Shown in pieces: positions 63,630 to 64,000 of a DNA stretch of 64,000 nt (position 1 is its first letter; each line of letters begins with the position of its first letter). The position numbers were made by a program, and so were the translations under genes. The stretch lies in the NCBI GenBank assembly GCA_937921935.1, contig CAKZWQ010000005.1, positions 1 through 64,000 of the forward strand. Reading direction: 5' to 3'. Below the pieces are notes generated by a model that was not told where the DNA came from, searched no databases, and saw only the letters and a program-made list of their open reading frames with translations. Source of the DNA: an uncultured Gammaproteobacteria bacterium. Lineage in GTDB: Bacteria > Pseudomonadota > Gammaproteobacteria > Steroidobacterales > GCA-2729495.

Positions 63630-64000
63630 CAGCAATCAACTGCAACCGGTCTTCCTTGAGAAACACGCGCATGCCGGTAGCGAAAACCTGATCACCATCC
63701 AGATCGATGGTGACGTCACTATCGGTATATGCAACGAAGGTGCGCGGATCAAGTTCCAGATAATCCGTGAGAATGCTTGCCTTGGCACCGTCTGACTCAC
63801 GGGTTACTGCCACCACCTCACCCGAAAGCCTCAGGATATCACCCTCGGGCGGCATTCTGCCTTTATCTGCCCGCAGTTCCCAAGGGACCGCTGCGCGCGG
63901 CTCGTACTCAAAAGCCACGTCCACGAGTTCCACTTCGCCGTCGCCCTGCAGCAGCTCACGGGTGTTGATCCGGTAAAGGAGTTCGCCGTCATCGCCGGTG
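63604..64000 (-). CDS. lptC: LptC, C-terminal part (truncated by window edge)
   Basis: Frame open to window end; WELRADKGRMPPEGDILRLSGEVV...; adjacent to lptA. Confidence 0.85.
   Translation of the reverse strand, partial: TGDDGELLYRINTRELLQGDGEVELVDVAFEYEPRAAVPWELRADKGRMPPEGDILRLSGEVVAVTRESDGAKASILTDYLELDPRTFVAYTDSDVTIDLDGDQVFATGMRVFLKEDRLQLIADVTGTFTP

Overview
High-GC gammaproteobacterial chromosome, mostly conserved housekeeping genes. Recognisable blocks are the macromolecular-synthesis operon (rpsU-yqeY-dnaG-rpoD) divergent from tsaD-folB-folK; uppP; cca; a split class II ribonucleotide reductase (nrdJa/nrdJb); hppA-pfp divergent from adk; rnd; mpl; ahcY-metK; tkt-gap-pgk-pyk; and mgtE-rapZ-ptsN-hpf-rpoN-lptB-lptA-lptC (running off the right edge). 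There is one tRNA-Met(CAT). I saw no CRISPR array, prophage or transposon. Main points of interest: (1) an operon with ATGA overlaps in which a winged-helix/alpha-beta-hydrolase fusion precedes modB and modC, with three 11-bp-phased TGACC repeats abutting its start codon and a ModC whose Walker A reads GPSGSGKRT; (2) a 361-aa intein directly before the NPCGE cysteine of NrdJa, with an endonuclease domain that looks dead, preceded by a promoter and a perfect 20-bp NrdR-box-like palindrome; (3) a 19-codon hydrophobic micro-ORF with a strong Shine-Dalgarno between pfp and hppA; (4) a TonB-dependent receptor reduced to plug plus last beta-strand; (5) an adenylate kinase with a hybrid LID motif. 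All calls come from reading the sequence; no database search was run.
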